From NCBI GenBank assembly GCA_047630355.1, contig JBLHXN010000141.1, positions 1 to 8,335 on the forward strand: a stretch of DNA of 8,335 nt, written 5' to 3'. A program made the position numbers and the translations under genes. Positions 7,107-8,335 of the stretch are shown here, piece after piece; position 1 is the first letter of the stretch; the number at the start of each line of letters is the position of its first letter. A model generated the notes under the pieces. That model saw only the letters and a list, made by a program, of their open reading frames with translations. It did not search any database and had not been told where the DNA came from. The stretch comes from JANQUM01 sp047630355 (GTDB lineage Bacteria > Bacteroidota > Bacteroidia > Cytophagales > Spirosomataceae).

Positions 7107-7200
7107 TTCCGGCAAAATATCCAAAGCCATAGAACCCCGCAAGGCAATAAATCCCGCTTTTCTAAAAGTGAAGCCCTCACGGGATGAAATCTAGGTTTTC
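7084..7200 (+). pseudogene. Remnant resembling the N-terminus of an Eco57I-like restriction enzyme (DUF7149 type)
   Basis: In the frame read through 7132-7134 the translation is KISKAIEPRKAINPAF then LKVKPSRDEI, followed by TAG at 7192-7194 and then VF. This resembles the opening of large type IIG/Eco57I-like restriction-modification proteins as I remember them (LEPRKALNKAFLKVKPSR.EIE.FK). If so, the TAG stands where Glu (GAG) is expected, a single-base nonsense change, and similarity resumes for two residues before breaking off. Only about 30 of the usual 1000 or so residues remain. There is no in-frame ATG; the fragment begins at or just after the break in the DUF1016 piece. The match is short and from memory, so moderate confidence only. 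Confidence 0.5.
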
Positions 7201-7342
7201 AATTACTACGCAAAGAAAGCAAATGAAAGTCGAAGAATTATCTCCTCGTGTTCAAAAACTACGGGGAATATTAAATATCAAACCCGACTTTGATGCTACA
7301 AAAGTGCTAACCGAAGAACTAATAAAGGGAGATAGTCACTAA
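7201..7342 (+). pseudogene. Antitoxin remnant (DUF6364-like C-terminal part), frameshifted
   Basis: Two frames carry antitoxin-like sequence. NYYAKKANES reads in one frame at 7201-7230. KVEELSPRVQKLRGILNI, then KPDFDATKVLTEELIKGDSH, reads in the next frame from 7226 to TAA at 7340-7342. The second piece resembles the C-terminus of small DUF6364-type antitoxins that precede PIN toxins (SP.V..L.G followed by an acidic/aromatic tail). The split points to a frameshift or small deletion near 7225-7232, and the N-terminal DNA-binding part is missing. An isolated 39-residue peptide from ATG 7223 is open but is probably not the original gene. The overlap of its stop with the beginning of the PIN reading frame is the usual arrangement of such pairs and supports the call. 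Confidence 0.55.
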
Positions 7343-7520
7343 ACCATTTATTGACTCTGACGTAGTTATTGATTTGTTTACAGACAGAAAACCCTTTGTA
7401 AACGCCGCCTCCGAAATTTTTGATTTGAACGAAAGAGATAAAATAAAACTATACCTTTCTGCAATAAGCATAAATAACATTTACTACATTGTTAGAAGGT
7501 ATTTGGGACATAAAAAGACT
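7332..7520 (+). pseudogene. PIN-domain toxin, N-terminal fragment (VapC-like)
   Basis: The frame reads KPFIDSDVVIDLFTDRKPFV, then NAASEIFDLNERDKIKLYLS, then AISINNIYYIVRRYLGHKKT. This is a PIN domain beginning: the Asp pair in IDSDVVIDL, a Glu in ASEIF, and the SAISINNIYYI helix. PIN toxins are Mg-dependent ribonucleases of about 130-140 residues; only about 60 remain, so the later acidic residues are lost. No ATG opens the frame: an ATA at 7332-7334 stands where an ATG overlapping the antitoxin stop would be expected, and a TAA at 7323-7325 closes the frame upstream. Similarity ends where the amidohydrolase signal peptide begins (7521), in the same frame. The piece is therefore almost certainly inactive. 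Confidence 0.75.
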
Positions 7521-8335
7521 ATGAAATCACTCTCTACGCTCCTCCTATTATTTCTCAGCTTCGTAGCCGTTGCCCAAACAACCTACCTTCTGACGCCCGA
7601 CCGTATTTTTGACGGCGAGCAATTCGTTAATAACCAATCAATTGTGGTTTCTGGAGAGAAAATTACGGCAATAGGAAGTAAAGCCGATTTGCTAAAAAAA
7701 TATCCGTCGGCAACAGTTATTGACCTGAAAGGCAAGACGCTGATGCCGGGCATTATTGAAGGACATTCGCACTTATTTTTGCATCCGTACAACGAAACAC
7801 CTTGGAACGATCAGGTACTGAAAGAATCCCGTTCGCTCCGCACCGCCCGAGCCGTAAAACACGCCGAAGCCACGTTACTTTCAGGCGTAACCACCGTGCG
7901 GGATTTAGGAACGGAAGGAGCCGAATACGACGACGTAGGCTTAAAGCAGGCCATTGAGCAGGGAATCATCAGCGGCCCACGAATGATTATAGCCACCAAA
8001 GCCCTTATTGCCACGGGAAGCTACGGCCCGAGCGGTTTTGCCGCCGACTTTGAAGTCCCGCAAGGGGCGGAAGAAGCAGACGGCATCGACGACTTGACGA
8101 AAGCGGTCAGAAGACAAATTGGTAAAGGAGCGGATATTATCAAAGTTTACGCCGATTACCGTTGGGGACCAAACGGCGAAGCACGACCGACATTCACCGA
8201 AATTGAAATAAAGCTTATCGTTGAAATCGCCGCTTCATCGGGCAGAAAAACGGTAGCCCACGCCGCAACACCCGAAGGAATGACCCGGGCAATTAACGCC
8301 GGCGTCAGCACCATCGAACACGGCGATGGCGGTAC
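7521..8335 (+). CDS. Secreted metal-dependent amidohydrolase, imidazolonepropionase-like (3' partial)
   Basis: From ATG 7521 the frame stays open to the window edge, giving 271 residues plus two bases. MKSLSTLLLLFLSFVAVAQ is a signal peptide with likely cleavage after VAVA (residue 18), so the enzyme is periplasmic or exported. The amidohydrolase core shows the entry strand LLTPDRIFDGE, the metal motif GHSH (H82, H84), SGVTTVRDLG (121-130), a candidate carboxylated Lys208 in DIIKVYAD, H247 in VAHAAT and H267 in STIEHG. These fit the subtype II amidohydrolases related to imidazolonepropionase and the Xaa-Pro/Xaa-Arg dipeptidases. The family runs to about 400-430 residues, so roughly the last third is missing, including the usual final Asp. 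The real substrate is unknown; a dipeptidase or lactamase role is as likely as imidazolonepropionase. G+C is clearly higher than in neighbouring genes. No promoter is evident; the upstream DNA is the PIN remnant, in the same frame. Confidence 0.9.
   Translation, partial: MKSLSTLLLLFLSFVAVAQTTYLLTPDRIFDGEQFVNNQSIVVSGEKITAIGSKADLLKKYPSATVIDLKGKTLMPGIIEGHSHLFLHPYNETPWNDQVLKESRSLRTARAVKHAEATLLSGVTTVRDLGTEGAEYDDVGLKQAIEQGIISGPRMIIATKALIATGSYGPSGFAADFEVPQGAEEADGIDDLTKAVRRQIGKGADIIKVYADYRWGPNGEARPTFTEIEIKLIVEIAASSGRKTVAHAATPEGMTRAINAGVSTIEHGDGG

Noticed and set aside
6777..7142. A minus-strand ORF of 121 codons opposite the DUF1016 fragment.
   Set aside because: The plus strand carries clear DUF1016 family sequence; the minus-strand ORF has no recognisable domain and is a shadow.
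6771..7520. The remnant region considered as a CRISPR array, integron cassette array or insertion sequence.
   Set aside because: There are no regularly spaced repeats, no attC-like sites, no transposase fragment and no terminal inverted repeats; the single palindrome is internal to one gene.

Overview
The window looks like chromosomal DNA of a Bacteroidota member, plausibly of the Cytophagales. The evidence is a large Bacteroidota-type LptD-like barrel, a bifunctional HisB, A-rich leaders without Shine-Dalgarno sequences, and matches to the Bacteroidota -7 box TAnnTTTG upstream of several genes. The genus is inference; no rRNA or other marker is present.

Layout from left to right: the 3' part of an lptD-like outer-membrane gene (+, 1-1922); a hairpin shared with the converging gene; a PfkB-family sugar/nucleoside kinase (-, 2030-2950); a divergent promoter region with two TAnnTTTG boxes; a secreted, cysteine-patterned protein of unknown function built from a tandem duplicated domain (+, 3159-4604); a very strong 18-bp-stem bidirectional terminator; a uridine-kinase-like P-loop kinase (-, 4706-5332); and bifunctional hisB (-, 5431-6552), with no other histidine gene in view.

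The right quarter differs. From 6771 to about 7520 there is a chain of broken gene pieces, each recognisable only in part. They are the N-terminal domain of a YhcG/DUF1016 nuclease carrying a perfect 29-bp palindrome, a roughly 30-residue piece resembling the start of an Eco57I-like restriction enzyme (DUF7149 type), the frameshifted tail of a small antitoxin, and the first ~60 residues of a PIN-domain toxin. This reads as a graveyard of defence and toxin-antitoxin genes. It abuts a secreted amidohydrolase (+, 7521 to the window edge) that is visibly richer in G+C than the rest.

The intact genes are mostly independent housekeeping units: envelope assembly, nucleoside salvage, histidine synthesis and sugar phosphorylation. 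No complete new system is visible. The most interesting items are the layered defence remnants with their palindrome and the duplicated-domain secreted protein.
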